From contig JACTAT010000037.1 of the NCBI GenBank assembly GCA_014526335.1, positions 9,877,501-9,941,500 on the forward strand: a stretch of DNA of 64,000 nucleotides, read 5' to 3'. The position numbers were made by a program, and so were the translations under genes. Below the pieces are notes generated by a model. The model did no database searches, was not told the DNA's origin, and worked only from the letters and a program-made list of their open reading frames with translations. The stretch's first letter is position 1. Each line of letters begins with the position of its first letter. Below, piece after piece: positions 33,750 to 44,411 of this stretch. Source of the DNA: Chrysaora quinquecirrha (Eukaryota > Cnidaria > Scyphozoa > Semaeostomeae > Pelagiidae).

Positions 33750-33969
33750 CCCAGTTCATGAATTGGCAGTGGCTATTGGCCCAGCAAAAGCAAAGACATT
33801 ACCATTGTTCCACTCACTTACCGGGTGTGATACTGTGTCATTTTTTGCTGGTATCGGTAAGAAAGCAGCATGGAAGGCCTGGATAGTGTATGAGGCTTTA
33901 ACAGATGTTGTCTTAGCATTGTCACAAGCTCCTAATGTCTTGCCTGATTTAGTTGATTTTTTGTTCTAG
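33735..33969 (+). pseudogene. Inverted duplicate of the PIN nuclease middle segment
   Basis: Positions 33,735-33,945 are nearly identical to the reverse complement of 33,280-33,490, including HSLTGCDTVSFFAGIGKKAAW. Only about one substitution and one indel separate the copies in the coding part. The plus copy keeps the base that the minus copy lost, reading SQAPNVLPD. The two form a palindrome with a ~245-bp loop. Confidence 0.85.
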
Positions 33970-34182
33970 GTATTATATTCAAGTGTCCCAGCGTAATTCA
34001 ACAGACGTGAGGAACATTTCGGAATGGGCCCATACTCGTTTATCTGGTTATCGTTATACAAAGAACAAATTGCTACTATCCGTTTTTAATTTCATTAGTT
34101 ATAGCAGTTATATCAGTTACATTAGTTTTACTGTTGTATACGTTTTCATTTCAGGGGATTGGGCCCTAGCACCTTGGGCCCA

Positions 34183-34590
34183 CCTTTTCAACAAAGGGCC
34201 TCGTTTTCAAAAAAGTCTAAAATTGTGTCACAGAAGCACTTCGATGTCAGATTCGAATTCAGCACCTTCGTTTTAGTGTTTGGGCAAATTTTTACGCTTC
34301 TAGTCCTTACGATGTTCATTTTATAGTGATTAAAAATTTGAAAAGTTATAAAGGATTTGACCGTGAAAAATGACTGAGGGTGTAAAATTTCACCCCAAGC
34401 GATTTTTCACGGTCAAATCCTTTATGAATTTTCAAACTTTTCGTCGCTATAAAATCAATATCGTAAGGACTAGAATCATAAGAATTTGCGACAACACTAA
34501 AATGCAGGTGTTCAATCTGAATCTGGGGTCAAAATTTTCGTACGAACAAATTTTCGTAAATTTTCAAAACGAGGCTCTTAGTTGAAAAGG
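34183..34590. mobile_element. Small foldback MITE nested in the right arm of family D
   Basis: The ends pair as inverted repeats (CACCTTTTCAAC...GCCTCGTTTT). Pairing continues through TAGTCCTTACGAT and AAAGGATTTGACCGTGAAAAA to a short central loop, so nearly the whole ~400 bp folds back. It interrupts similarity between the two arms of the surrounding element. No coding region. Confidence 0.75.
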
Positions 34591-34639
34591 TGTATTGATT
34601 AGCCATGCACTCCATATTTTTCAGTATGTCGATGTTGCA

Positions 34640-35205
34640 AAAAATACATCCGTCGTTTATTTCCCAATTTACACCCGTTTTCACTACTGGGGATTGGGCC
34701 CTAGCACCCCTTTCTAAAAATAGCTTTTGGGGGCCTTTATTGATTAGCCATGCAGTCCATGTTTCTCAGAATGTTGATGTTGCTAAGAATACCAATTGTT
34801 GTATTTATTCGTCGTTTATTTCCCAAGTTACACCTGTTTTTCACTTCTGGGGATTTGGCCCTAGTACCCCTTTCTAAAAATAGTTTTGGGGGCATTTTTG
34901 ATTATTCATGTACTCCATGTTTCTCAGCATGTTGAAGTTACTAAGAATACCAATTATTGTATTTATCCGTCGTTTATTTCCCAAGTTACACCTGTTTTCA
35001 CTACTGGGGATTGGGCCCTAGTACCCCTTTCTAAAAATAGCTTATGGGGGTATTTTTTGATTAGCTATGTACTCCATGTTTCTCAGCATGTTGATGTTGC
35101 TAAGAATACCAATTATTGTATTTATCCGTCGTTTATTTCCCAAGTTACACCTGTTTTTCACTTCTGGGGATTGGGCTCTAGTTGCCCAATCTAAAAATAG
35201 CATTC
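34640..35205. repeat. ~159-bp tandem array, right arm of family D
   Basis: Units complementary to the left array; TTTCTAAAAATAG recurs near 34,711, 34,870 and 35,028, with a final variant near 35,190. The plus strand stays open through the repeats. Confidence 0.85.
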
Positions 35206-35375
35206 GAGGGCACTTTTCGGAGTGGCTCCATATCCTATCTTTTTCAGCGTGTCAAACTGCCCATGTTTACGAAGTTTCATGCTTTTATCACAAAATGAAC
35301 ATTGCACCCTGAAATCTGCTGTACTATACCTTTTTGTGTTCGAAGAATTTCGAACACATTGGTGTGGGGCGTGTC

Positions 35376-35376
<1 letters not shown>

Positions 35377-35422
<46 letters not shown>

Positions 35423-35425
35423 CAC
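35377..35425. repeat. (CTAA)n microsatellite
   Basis: About eleven perfect CTAA units followed by degenerate copies. Confidence 0.95.
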
Positions 35426-35754
35426 TGACTAACCAACGCTTGAACAATGGAAAACGTGTAACAATAGTATAAGCATCTCAAGAATGCCATTAGGGCCATT
35501 GTCTCGGCCATTTATGCGCAATTTGCGGTTAGTTCTTCACAATCACGGCCAGCAAGCCCTTTGTCGATTTAAGGTCATGTGACAATTTTTCTCTTCGCAC
35601 AAGCTTGATTGCATCTGACTCATGGCTGTTTACCATTTGAAACTGGCAAATTGCCACCTTGGATTGGTAAATGACATTTCACGCATTCTCAACATTAATC
35701 AAAGAGTCTTGGCAAAGAGCGGCAATTTCAAACCAGTTTTCAAAACAAATCTTC
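35426..35754. other. No gene seen
   Basis: Nothing recognised between two simple repeats. Confidence 0.45.
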
Positions 35755-36345
35755 ATTATTATCATCCTCACCATAAAAATCGTCATAATAATAATAATAA
35801 TAATAATAATCACCATCATCATTATCATCATCATCATCATGATTACCATCACTATCATTGATGGTGTGGCTGCGGCAAGATCTAAAGGAACTCACCACCA
35901 CCACAATCACCCCTACAACCATCACCACCACCACCCCTATCACCACCACCACAACCACCCCTAAAACCATCACCACCACCACCCTTATCACCACCACCAG
36001 CCCCCTAAAACCACCACCACAGCCACCCCTACAACCATCACCACGATCACCTCTATCAAAACCACCACGCCCTTATCACCACCACCACAACCACCCCTAC
36101 AACCATCATCTCGACCACCCCTATCACCACCACCACAACCCCCCTACAATCATCACCACGATCATCCCTATCACAACCATCACAAGCACCCCTACCTTCA
36201 GCACCACAACCACCTCTACCACCACCACTACATCCATACTACCACCACAATCACCCCTACCAACAAGCATCATAATCATCGTGGTCATCAACATCATCAT
36301 CATAACCACCACCATTATCATGATAATCATTATCGTCATTGTTGT
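35755..36345. repeat. ATC/ACC-rich low-complexity block
   Basis: About 590 bp of imperfect CAT, CAC, ATA and ACC triplets. Long open frames here (His/Thr/Pro-rich on plus, Val/Met/Asp on minus) are artefacts of the simple repeat. Confidence 0.9.
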
Positions 36346-37480
36346 GCATACCGATTAACATCTTTCATCATTTGACCGAAATAGCTATATTCAACCAGAG
36401 TCGTTCTTCGAACACGCCCATAGGGCCCCTATGTTTTGAAGGTCAAAAAATTTTTGTACCATGCCCTTCTACAGGTCGTAAAAAGGCCCTTTAGAAAAGA
36501 GATTTGATGGGCTTTCAAACGGAGAAAATATGCTGGATAATTCTCGCTTTTCACGATAATTTCATGACAACAGACTTCAATCTTTGTGCAGCGTCTATCG
36601 CCATGCCAGGGAAAAATTGTTCTAAGACTACTGAAATTCAGGAAAGCTACCAAATATCTATGTTGCAAACACAACATTTGTTACAAAGCGTTTTTTAGTA
36701 TGAAAACACGAAATAGTCTCCAACTGATTAATGGGAGACACACAAAGCTAAAAGGGTTTGGGGGTATGCTCCCCCGGAAATATTTTCATTTTCTAACCTC
36801 TAGAACTGCATAGAATGCATATTTTTTTGCTTGCCTGTTGTGTTGTGTTACATACTAGATATCCGAAGACATCTCACCTCACCTGTTTGTTGGAAACACT
36901 TGCTTTCTTGTTGATGTAGAACATTCCAGCCAAGAATACTGATTATACGAAGCGGTGAAAATTTTCATTCTACGTTTATCTGCTAGAAACATGCACTGTG
37001 TTGTCTGATCTTTCGTTTACTCTACTAATTTTTTCGTGTTTTTTGCCTTTTCGTTCTATTTCGTTTTATTTCGACAACGAGAGAAAGGAGATTGAAATTT
37101 TCACTTTTCACCACAGCAGAAACACGCTATGGAGGTCTTTTGAATAAACTTTAAATCTGTTCGACAGTATCGTAAAAACACAAGAAAGGTCCGTACCTTT
37201 AGAACGCTTCACACATCGAGACCTATTGCAACAGGAGGAGAGTGTGGGTTGAACAATAGTAAGCACGTGGCTTTAGTAACGTTAGTTGTAGAACATTTTC
37301 TTGGTACCGAGCAGGTGAGGTGGGATGATATCTCTAGTCTTTTTGACATTGAAAAATATTTATTGCCCAAAGGTTTTTTTTACCCCCCCCCCCCCCAACT
37401 GATTTTATTGCAGAAATAGACTGTTCTCAAATACAAACTTTTCAACTATTCAATTTTTCAAATTTTCAACTATTGGGGGG
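36346..37480. other. No gene; homopolymer runs near the right end
   Basis: No coding region supported. A C run at about 37,384-37,397 and a G run at about 37,475-37,487 face each other. The sequence after the G run, read on the minus strand, begins CAGTAGCGTAGCCAAGG, which resembles a hAT-type end, but I did not find its partner. Confidence 0.4.
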
Positions 37481-37489
37481 GGGGGGCGA

Positions 37490-38362
37490 CCTTGGCTACG
37501 CTACTGCATGCAGCCAATCCTGTAGCTTCAAAAGATCTACGTTTAGGTCATTTTGTAGGTCATCGATGCTTTTTGAAGAGAGGGAAATGGCCGTATCAGC
37601 AGCATACATGCTGGCATGAGATTTCTGCATGCAAAATGGCAAATCATTGATGTCAATCAGGAATAAGAGTAGACCAAGACAGGAGCCTTGAAGAACTCCA
37701 CAACTTATTGAAAATTAATTTCTCTGATAGCCTAGATATGAAAGGAAGAACGGAAATTGGTCTATAGTTCGACCTTTCATCCCTTGCGCCAATCTTAAAG
37801 ATGGGTGCAATACGCGCTATTTTCCAGTCCTCCGGAAATTTTTTCCCGCAAACAATGATTTATTGAAAAGATTACATAAGGAACCGCTGACAACTGACAA
37901 AGTAATCTTCAAATAGAAGCTCACTATGCCATCGTAGCCTGAATCAGGCGATGTTTCCATCTTATTCGAGGTTGATGATAATTTATCTGTCATGATGAGG
38001 TCCCCTTGAAACTGCGTGACTTTTTTCAGAGAAATACTCACGTTGAAGTTGCGTATTTAAGTTATTTAACCTGTAACGAATTTGCTTGTAGGATTCCATC
38101 AACGATTTTGAGTTGCTCTTTACAGTTGGGTTTTTAACGTATCCCTCGTTTTAGCCAGTTTGAAATAATCAGCATTCAGCCACGGTGTATATCTATTAGA
38201 CACGAGTCTTTTTAAAGCAGGTGAATGCTTTTCTAGAATGAGCGCAAAGATTTGGGTCCACTTGCGTACTGAATCATCGATGTCTTGAGCATTAGCTACG
38301 AGTGCCTCCCAATCAACCTCAGAGAGATCTGAGAAGAAAGCCTCTTGATTAAATTCCTTCAA
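37490..38362 (-). mobile_element. CR1-like LINE fragment with internal deletion
   Basis: Minus-strand order: a linker with W..LVANAQDIDDSV and HSPALKRLVSNRYTPWLN (38,362-38,120), an RT start with SPDSGYDGI and NYRPISVLPFISRLSEK, then abruptly GVLQGSCLGLLLFLIDINDLP and SMYAADTAIS (the YADD position is degraded). The palm segment normally between YRPISVLP and GVLQGS is missing, so there is a deletion near 37,710. Frameshifts separate the pieces. Confidence 0.8.
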
Positions 38363-38689
38363 CTAGCGAGATGTAGTATATTTGTGCTGGTGTTTCATAC
38401 CACCATGCAACTTTCTAACACAATGTACAAGATAATGGCCACTCTCTGTGATATTGTTGCAGTTTGTAGTAGCAAACTTCAAAATTGCGATGAATAGCGG
38501 AATCATTTTCGGGCATACTTAAAAGCTTTTTCGTCTGACACTCCTCAGAGTATGAACGTCAGAAACAGACCGAAACAATAGACTAAGGCGGAATTTATAC
38601 CCAGATGCGGCTCGAAATGCACCAATCAGAAAGAACGAAAAGCTGAATTGGCATTGTGTTTTAAACACCAATCAGCTGGTCGGATACAG

Positions 38690-39770
38690 CGGGAGGACCA
38701 ATGAATTATTTGAAGAGTCCAAGTGAGAAAACGAACTCTTTCTGTCTACACAGAACCGGCCTTTTGGTTTTGATGTAGACAGATTCCAAAACCCTAAGTG
38801 AAACAAAGATCTTGCTTTGCCAATGATTCTGAAAAATCCTCGCTGTAATTTTCCGCACAAATCGGGTTATCGAGTAGATGTTGTCCTATGGCAGAATCAT
38901 GTTTAAGACTAGGTTGTTGTTTAGACCCACGGGTGGTTGCTCTCTTTGCCGAAAATTATGCAGACGAATGTTAGTAGGGACATGCTGCTTTATCCTATCA
39001 CCTAATCTCTGGGAAGTACGACCTACGTACCTGGCATCACACCGGCACGAGAATTCATAAATGACCAAACTTTTTTGTGTGGTAGGTACGCAATCCTTTT
39101 GAATAGATGGTAGAACTTTCCGAGTGCCAAAAACTAACCGAGGGTTGGCAGCAGCGAAGCACTTAGTAATGGCCTTTTAATTTGACTTTCGAATCGCAAT
39201 GAGACGTTTCCTATCCAAGGCATTTTTAGGTAAACAGGGCACTTTTGCGGACCATACTTTTATCAGCCGAAAAACTTGCGATCTTCTTGCGAAAACAATC
39301 CGAAATGACGTCCTCAGGGTAACCGTTTTCAATGAGAATAGACCGTATTTTATCCAATTCCGAATCAAGCCGAGATTTAGAGCAAATCATAAGTGCCCGA
39401 TGAACTAGCGTGTTGATGAGGTTAATTTTCCTCTGTTTTGGACTAAAGGAATCCCACCGTGTATAGAGGCCGCTAAAGGTTGGTTTCCTATATATACTGG
39501 TGAGAAATCCAGTAGCAGTGTTTTCAACAAAGACGTCGAGAAACGGCAAAGAGTTGTTTTGCTCCTTTTCGAAAGTAAATTTTAGAGACGGATGCAAGGC
39601 GTTGAGTTTTTGGAGGAAAACGTTACAATCGGACTCTTTTTTGAAAATGGCGAAAGTGTTATCAACATATCTTTGATGTGGAGCCGAAAAGTTGATCTTC
39701 GTAGAAACCAACAAAGATGTTTGCTAGCGCTGGTCCCAATGGGCTCCCCAATGGGCTCCCCCGTCCCTTT
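38690..39770 (-). pseudogene. Penelope-like RT plus GIY-YIG, left arm, frameshifted
   Basis: It starts within the RT at GSPLGPALANIFVGFYE, then after a frameshift RYVDNTFAIF (one change from the usual YVDD), FLDVFVENTATGFLTSIYRK and the thumb region, ending at a stop near 39,226. After more breaks come the linker AITKCFAAANPRLVFGTRK and the endonuclease YEFSCRCDARYVGRTSQRL, then FVFSLGLFK. The N-terminal RT half is missing. Confidence 0.8.
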
Positions 39771-39841
39771 GTCGGTACATCTCATTGTTGAAGCTGAACT
39801 CTACCGACCTGGTAGCAGACTCCATCAATTCGACAAATACC

Positions 39842-40425
39842 TCCTCGCAAGTTTTTCGGCTGATAAAAAGTATGGTCCGCAAAAGTGCCCTGTTTACCTA
39901 AAAATGCCTTGGATAGGAAACGTCTCATTGCGATTCGAAAGTCAAATTAAAAAGGCCATTACTAAGTGCTTCGCTGCTGCCAACCCTCGGTTAGTTTTTG
40001 GCACTCGGAAAGTTCTACCATCCATTCAAAAGGATTGCGTACCTACCACACAAAAAAGTTTGGTCATTTATGAATTCTCGTGCCGGTGTGATGCCAGGTA
40101 CGTAGGTCGTACTTCCCAGAGATTAGGTGATAGGATAAAGCAGCATGTCCCTACTAACATTCGTCTGCATAATTTTCGGCAAAGAGAGCAACCACCCCGT
40201 GGGTCTAAACAACAACCTAGTCTTAAACATGATTCTGCCATAGGACAACATCTACTCGATAACCCGATTTGTGCGGAAAATTACAGCGAGGATTTTTTCA
40301 GAATCATTGGCAAAGCAAGATCTTTGTTTCACTTAGGGGTTTTGGAATCTGTCTACATCAAAACCAAAAGGCCGGTTCTGTGTAGACAGAAAGAGTTCGT
40401 TTTCTCACTTGGACTCTTCAAATAA
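39842..40425 (+). CDS. Penelope-like element C-terminus with intact GIY-YIG domain, right arm
   Basis: The open frame here begins at 39,592, but its first part is antisense to the left-arm RT. Genuine Penelope coding starts about 39,842 (ASFSADKKYGPQKCPVY). It keeps AITKCFAAANPRLVFG, the GIY-YIG variant YEFSCRCDARYVGRTSQRLGD, an HDSAIGQHLLDNPICA segment with the downstream conserved residues, and FVFSLGLFK before the stop. The RT is absent, so the copy is 5'-truncated and not autonomous. Confidence 0.8.
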
Positions 40426-40565
40426 TTCATTGGTCCTCCCGCTGTATCCGACCAGCTGATTGGTGTTTAAAACACAATGCCAATTCAGCTTTTCGTTCTT
40501 TCTGATTGGTGCATTTCGAGCCGCATCTGGGTATAAATTCCGCCTTAGTCTATTGTTTCGGTCTG

Positions 40566-40606
40566 TTTCTGACGTTCATACTCTGAGGAGTGTCAGACGA
40601 AAAAAG
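40566..40606 (+). ncRNA. Candidate degenerate hammerhead ribozyme in the Penelope 3' region
   Basis: CTGAGGA (40,583-40,589) followed nine bases later by GAAA has the hammerhead core form CUGANGA...GAAA, with G and C at the expected closing positions. Penelope-like elements are known to carry hammerheads near their ends. However, stem II has only about two pairs and stem I pairs poorly, so this may be decayed or coincidental. Related sequence occurs complemented near 38,535-38,570 and, more diverged, at 60,668-60,705. Confidence 0.25.
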
Positions 40607-40704
40607 CTTTTAAGTATGCCCGAAAATGATTCCGCTATTTATCGCAATTTTGAAGTTTTGTACAACTCAAAGACTACATACAATTTCAGGTGAGGGTATT
40701 CGTT

Positions 40705-41115
40705 TACTTCAGTCAAAACCACTGATATTGTTAACGTCGAAATTCCAACAGGAACTGAACATTTGAGAACATTTCTTGGACTCTGTGCTTACTATCGAAA
40801 ATTTATAGCTGGATTTTCTAAAATTGCTTCACCACTGTATTCGTTACTGAAGAAGAATAAGTCTTTTGAATGGACATAGCAATGTAATGCAGCTTTCCTT
40901 GAGTTAAACTGATTATCTAAGCTAACTCTATCGGGATATCCAGATTAACGCGACGCGTCGAGCACTGCTGTTGGCTTCGTGTTAGCTCAGGAAAAGAAGG
41001 AATGTGGAACCCTATAAATTCGGTGGAAGATCTTTTACAGAAGCTGAAACGCGTTACTCAGCTACCGACAAGGAACTATTAGGCGTATCCCATGCTGTAA
41101 ATCAATGCATAATTT
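40705..41115 (+). pseudogene. Gypsy-type RT/RNase H fragment
   Basis: Translated pieces read [20 protein letters not shown], then [16 protein letters not shown], then AVGFVLAQEKKE, the classic end of a Ty3/Gypsy reverse transcriptase running into RNase H. Stops and frameshifts interrupt it and no LTR is visible. It directly follows the Penelope palindrome. Confidence 0.8.
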
Positions 41116-41155
41116 AAGCTGATCTAAATGTAAACTATGTATAGGTACACTAGTA

Positions 41156-41999
41156 TTACATGCTACTGTCTACTTTACATCTTATCCTTCTAGCAAAATC
41201 TTCAGGGCATATAATTCTTGTGTTGTTTTCATGTAAATAAAATTGATCTCCAACACAGAATCGCTTGCTGCATTCCGAACATTTAAAACAATCCAAATGA
41301 AATACTTCATGTGATATTGTTCTGATAATTGGATCTGACGCAAGAATCACCTTTTCACAAGCTGTGCAATAATGGATGGGTCCAAATAACCTATAAAAGC
41401 AACAAATTATCAATTAATTCTTTGCCACAGCTGTAAATGACTATATATTGCAATGAAATTTCATGGATGTGAAAAGTGGTGAATGTCAAGATTGGTTTCA
41501 ACAAGGGCGTTCCGAAGCTGTTGTCATCATCGCAACTTCTCAGCACCTGTTGCCCGACATAATTGTCATAGCATTCGAGTTTTTCACTATTCATCAATGC
41601 TCGGTATGGTATAAGGTAGAATAGTTTTGCATAAACGTCCAACATTCAATAGATGTAGACTATAATTTTCTACGTATCAGCCGTGTTGTTCGATCACAAC
41701 ATGTTTGCAGCGTTTCATCACATATCAAAGTCGTTTTCACAAAGCTAGAAACTTATAGCAATAAAATTGCTCCGAAACGTATAGGGAAATAAGGCACTAA
41801 CCTTAAGTAGTCTTTGTAGCACAGCTTGCGTCCAAATTTAACGTAGAAGCGTTGTGAAAGCTCAGCCAGGGGAGCATAACAGCAGTCACACCTCAAACAT
41901 CGATCATGCCACAAGCATCCTAACGCCTTGAGGAAGAACCTATCTTGAATTTCATGGCAACATCTGGTGCAAAAAGAATTTGGATTTCTTGATCCATCA
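41156..41999 (-). CDS. LIM-only (LMO-type) protein, two exons, 5' end not found
   Basis: The upstream exon (41,999-41,802) encodes LIM1: CTRCCHEIQDRF, then HDRCLRCDCC, then LCYKDYL, with the C-x2-C / H-x2-C / C-x2-C / C-x2-D zinc ligands. It ends in AAG|GTTAGT. The downstream exon (41,390-41,156) starts after TTTATAG, restores an Arg codon across the junction and encodes LIM2: CTACEKVILAS, HLDCFKCSECSKRFCVGD, ICPEDF. The protein stops about 12 residues after LIM2, as LMO proteins do, with no homeodomain. HLDCFKC..C.K.FCVGD is close to LMO2-type LIM2. LMO proteins bridge LDB1 and bHLH/GATA factors in the nucleus. The start-codon exon was not found upstream. Confidence 0.8.
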
Positions 42000-42001
42000 C
42001 T

Positions 42002-44152
42002 TAAACAAAAAATGTTTCAACTATAAACATTTGATGAATAGTAAACGACAATTAATAAGGAAATGAAAATGCAAAAGATACGCATGCAAAAGATACGAAT
42101 TATACGTATAATAATTTTCGGATGCAATCAAACAGGCGAAGCTTGATTGATATTGACAGAAAAAATATCAAATATCTGAGAAAATATCACCAGAATCAAA
42201 CGAGCAAATTTCGGTCTACAGATGCAAATATATACTCTTTTGGATATGAACTCTTTCTAGGGTCATCATTTTCATTCGACCCACATTCGACGCAGTGCAG
42301 ATAAAACTATTTGTCTGGAACAATCTCTTATGTGTGATTCAAAGCTTCTGGAGGCTCACATAGCGAAGAGCTTGGACAGTTTGTGCAGCATTCTCAAGAA
42401 CTGTTACTAGGTGCTATGTGTTTTCTGAAAGCATAGGCAGCAATGTGTTCGGCAGAAATAGGCAGCAATAACTTATTACATATTAGTGTGTCGAGGGTAG
42501 AAGAACAAGCCTTGGTGACCTTAAGTTCATTTTCTTCATAAAATGATCCTTTCCTAGATAGCGGAAACAGCAGGAGAAACATCTCGTTTGGAAAGCTACT
42601 CTTGCAACTATTGTGGATCCAGGGAGAACAATTCAGCATTAGAAGTCAAAATTTGGTATTAGTACCGACTGGAACAATTTCGTGATCTCCAAGATCCCAA
42701 AATCTACATCAAACCATTTACCAAAAATGTATGAAAATGAAGTAATGATTGTTTTTCGTGATACTTTTCAAGATCTTTGAAATATTTTTAAATAACAAAA
42801 TTTTTTCTTCTCTTGACTTTGAAATATTTGCGTTTTCTTTGCTCAGTGTCACAAGAACATCATTCGCGCTTCTTGCTAAACACTTGAAACGTTTTAACCA
42901 TAACCTCCCAAACAGAACAACAGCAAGGAGGCTCGGTGCTATTTGTATAGAGGGTTTTTAACCATAAAAGAGGGTCTTCGGCTTTTCAGGATAGACATAG
43001 CTACCTTTGACAAAAGGACAGTTCTAGAAACCTGGAAGAAATCGTCTTGACTTCAGTCTGGTGAATTACCAAACTGGACGTCGAGGTATTTTATTCAATA
43101 TGCACAATTTGGAGATCGCAACAAATTTATAAGCAAAATCCGATGGTTCTTCTTGTAAAAAAGATGAGTATCAAGTGGGTTTTTATAACATTAGGCAAAG
43201 ATTTCAACCAATAAGGTAATTCTTCCAGTAGAATATAGGCCCGTAGTGAACGATTTAAAACGGTTCCCAATTAACGTAGAAAAAGCACAGTTATAGAAAT
43301 GCATCGAAATTGTAAAACCTACCTCTGTTTATTCATCATGGGTAACTTGTTAGCTTCAAACAAATGTAAAATTTTATTTACACTAGATTTATCTTTAATT
43401 TTTTCTTTTTTACAAGATAAGTGAATTTTCTCAAAATTATTATGGCAGCTAACGTACAAGGTTAAACAAATACTGAAGCTTTGTTGTTAAAAGGAAAATA
43501 TAATAATTGCATTCGTACAACCTCATCCTCGATGAAAACCCAAACGGCGTATTCACACAGAAGAGTCAAGAGAACGGTCAAGGTCAACGATTGCTTTTGT
43601 GTTCAAGGCATCACAGCTAACAGTTTCACAGACACGGCATGTCGAAATAACACCCGTGAATTTTCGCTAAAATGACTCATGTTCCCTTTCCTCTGGAATA
43701 TATCTAACCTAATCCCCAAAACAGTGTTTTTCTGAGGGTTGACATACTTACTTTGCGTTTGCAAAATGCATTACAAGTGCTCGTGGAGTAATCTAAATCA
43801 CCACTAACCAACATAGATTTCGAGGGAAGATGATCTGCTGCTTTCTTATTTTAAAACGGCAGCTACCACCAATCAACATAGGAAACGCTTCATCCCTGGT
43901 AACATGAGATCTCACTCCTTGATTGGAAGGACCTAATATTGGAGGTAAGAAAAGGCACCTGGGTGTCATCGAAGCTTAGAACGAGATTACAGTCATGCAT
44001 CCTGGCGGGATACTGAATGTGCCGCTCAAATGGGTTTGGTTTTAGGGCTTCATAAATCAAAACTCTGCATTTCTCCTTTAAGAACCATTAACACACCTCA
44101 TAAAACCTTGAGAAAGATAATCCACATTGTCCCATCTTCAACTAAGGTAATC
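42002..44152. other. No exon identified
   Basis: Upstream of the LMO exons; the missing first exon could lie here, but no frame stands out. Open frames at 42,394-42,639 (minus) and 43,481-43,675 (plus) have no recognisable motif. Confidence 0.4.
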
Positions 44153-44411
44153 AGCAAGCAAGCAAGCAAGCAAGCAATCTTTATTTGTTAATGCAGGTCA
44201 GGGGTTCTGGCAGCTATACAGCTGATGTGCACCTGCAGCTTGTGCCCCCAGACTGATATTCTAGAACGAATACCCTGGGTACTCATTTACCGACCTCGGA
44301 AGGATGGACAGCTGAGTTGACTGTAGGCTTGTGGAAAGTGGTCCCAGCGAGATTCGAACCCACGACCTTGCGATCGTGAGCCGAACGCCTTGACCACTCG
44401 GCCACACCACC
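44153..44411 (-). mobile_element. tRNA-Ser/Leu-derived SINE, family 2, with (GCTT)n tail
   Basis: On the minus strand the 5' end is GGTGGTGTGGCCGAGTGG, TCAAGGCG (class II tRNA A-box region), followed by GGTTCGAATCTC (B box). A ~165-bp body then runs to a (GCTT)n tail at 44,153-44,176. The tRNA-like head spans about 44,338-44,411. It is unrelated to SINE family 1. Confidence 0.9.

Larger units (their letters stand above)
31755..35365. mobile_element. Large foldback element, family D, enclosing a PIN-CXC gene relic
   Basis: The left arm (about 31,755-32,715) and right arm (about 33,960-35,365) are long imperfect inverted repeats; both ends carry AGTACAGCAGATTT or its complement. Within each arm sits a tandem array of ~159-bp units: CTATTTTTAGA starts at 31,931, 32,091, 32,250, 32,409 and 32,553 on the left, with complementary units on the right. 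The centre carries a decayed PIN/CXC gene and an inverted copy of its middle. The right arm is broken by a smaller MITE. Exact ends and any target duplication are uncertain. Confidence 0.8.
38472..40660. mobile_element. Head-to-head Penelope-like element palindrome
   Basis: The left copy is on the minus strand, the right on the plus strand, and they meet near 39,770-39,840. Both arms end in the same 3' sequence (TCCGCTATT..ATCGCAATTTTGAAG) and carry the same 3' coding part with a GIY-YIG endonuclease. Inverted partial copies are common for Penelope-like elements. The arms are highly similar with scattered substitutions. Confidence 0.85.

Noticed and set aside
35671..36358. Long His/Thr/Pro-rich and Val/Asp-rich open frames
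   Set aside because: They are translations of an ATC/ACC simple repeat with no independent coding evidence.
39592..39841. N-terminal part of the 277-codon plus-strand frame as genuine Penelope protein
   Set aside because: It is antisense to the RT of the left arm; the real coding sense begins after the palindrome centre.
44338..44411. Functional tRNA-Ser/Leu gene
   Set aside because: The head is tRNA-like but is followed by a SINE body and (GCTT)n tail rather than a 3' end and T-run terminator.
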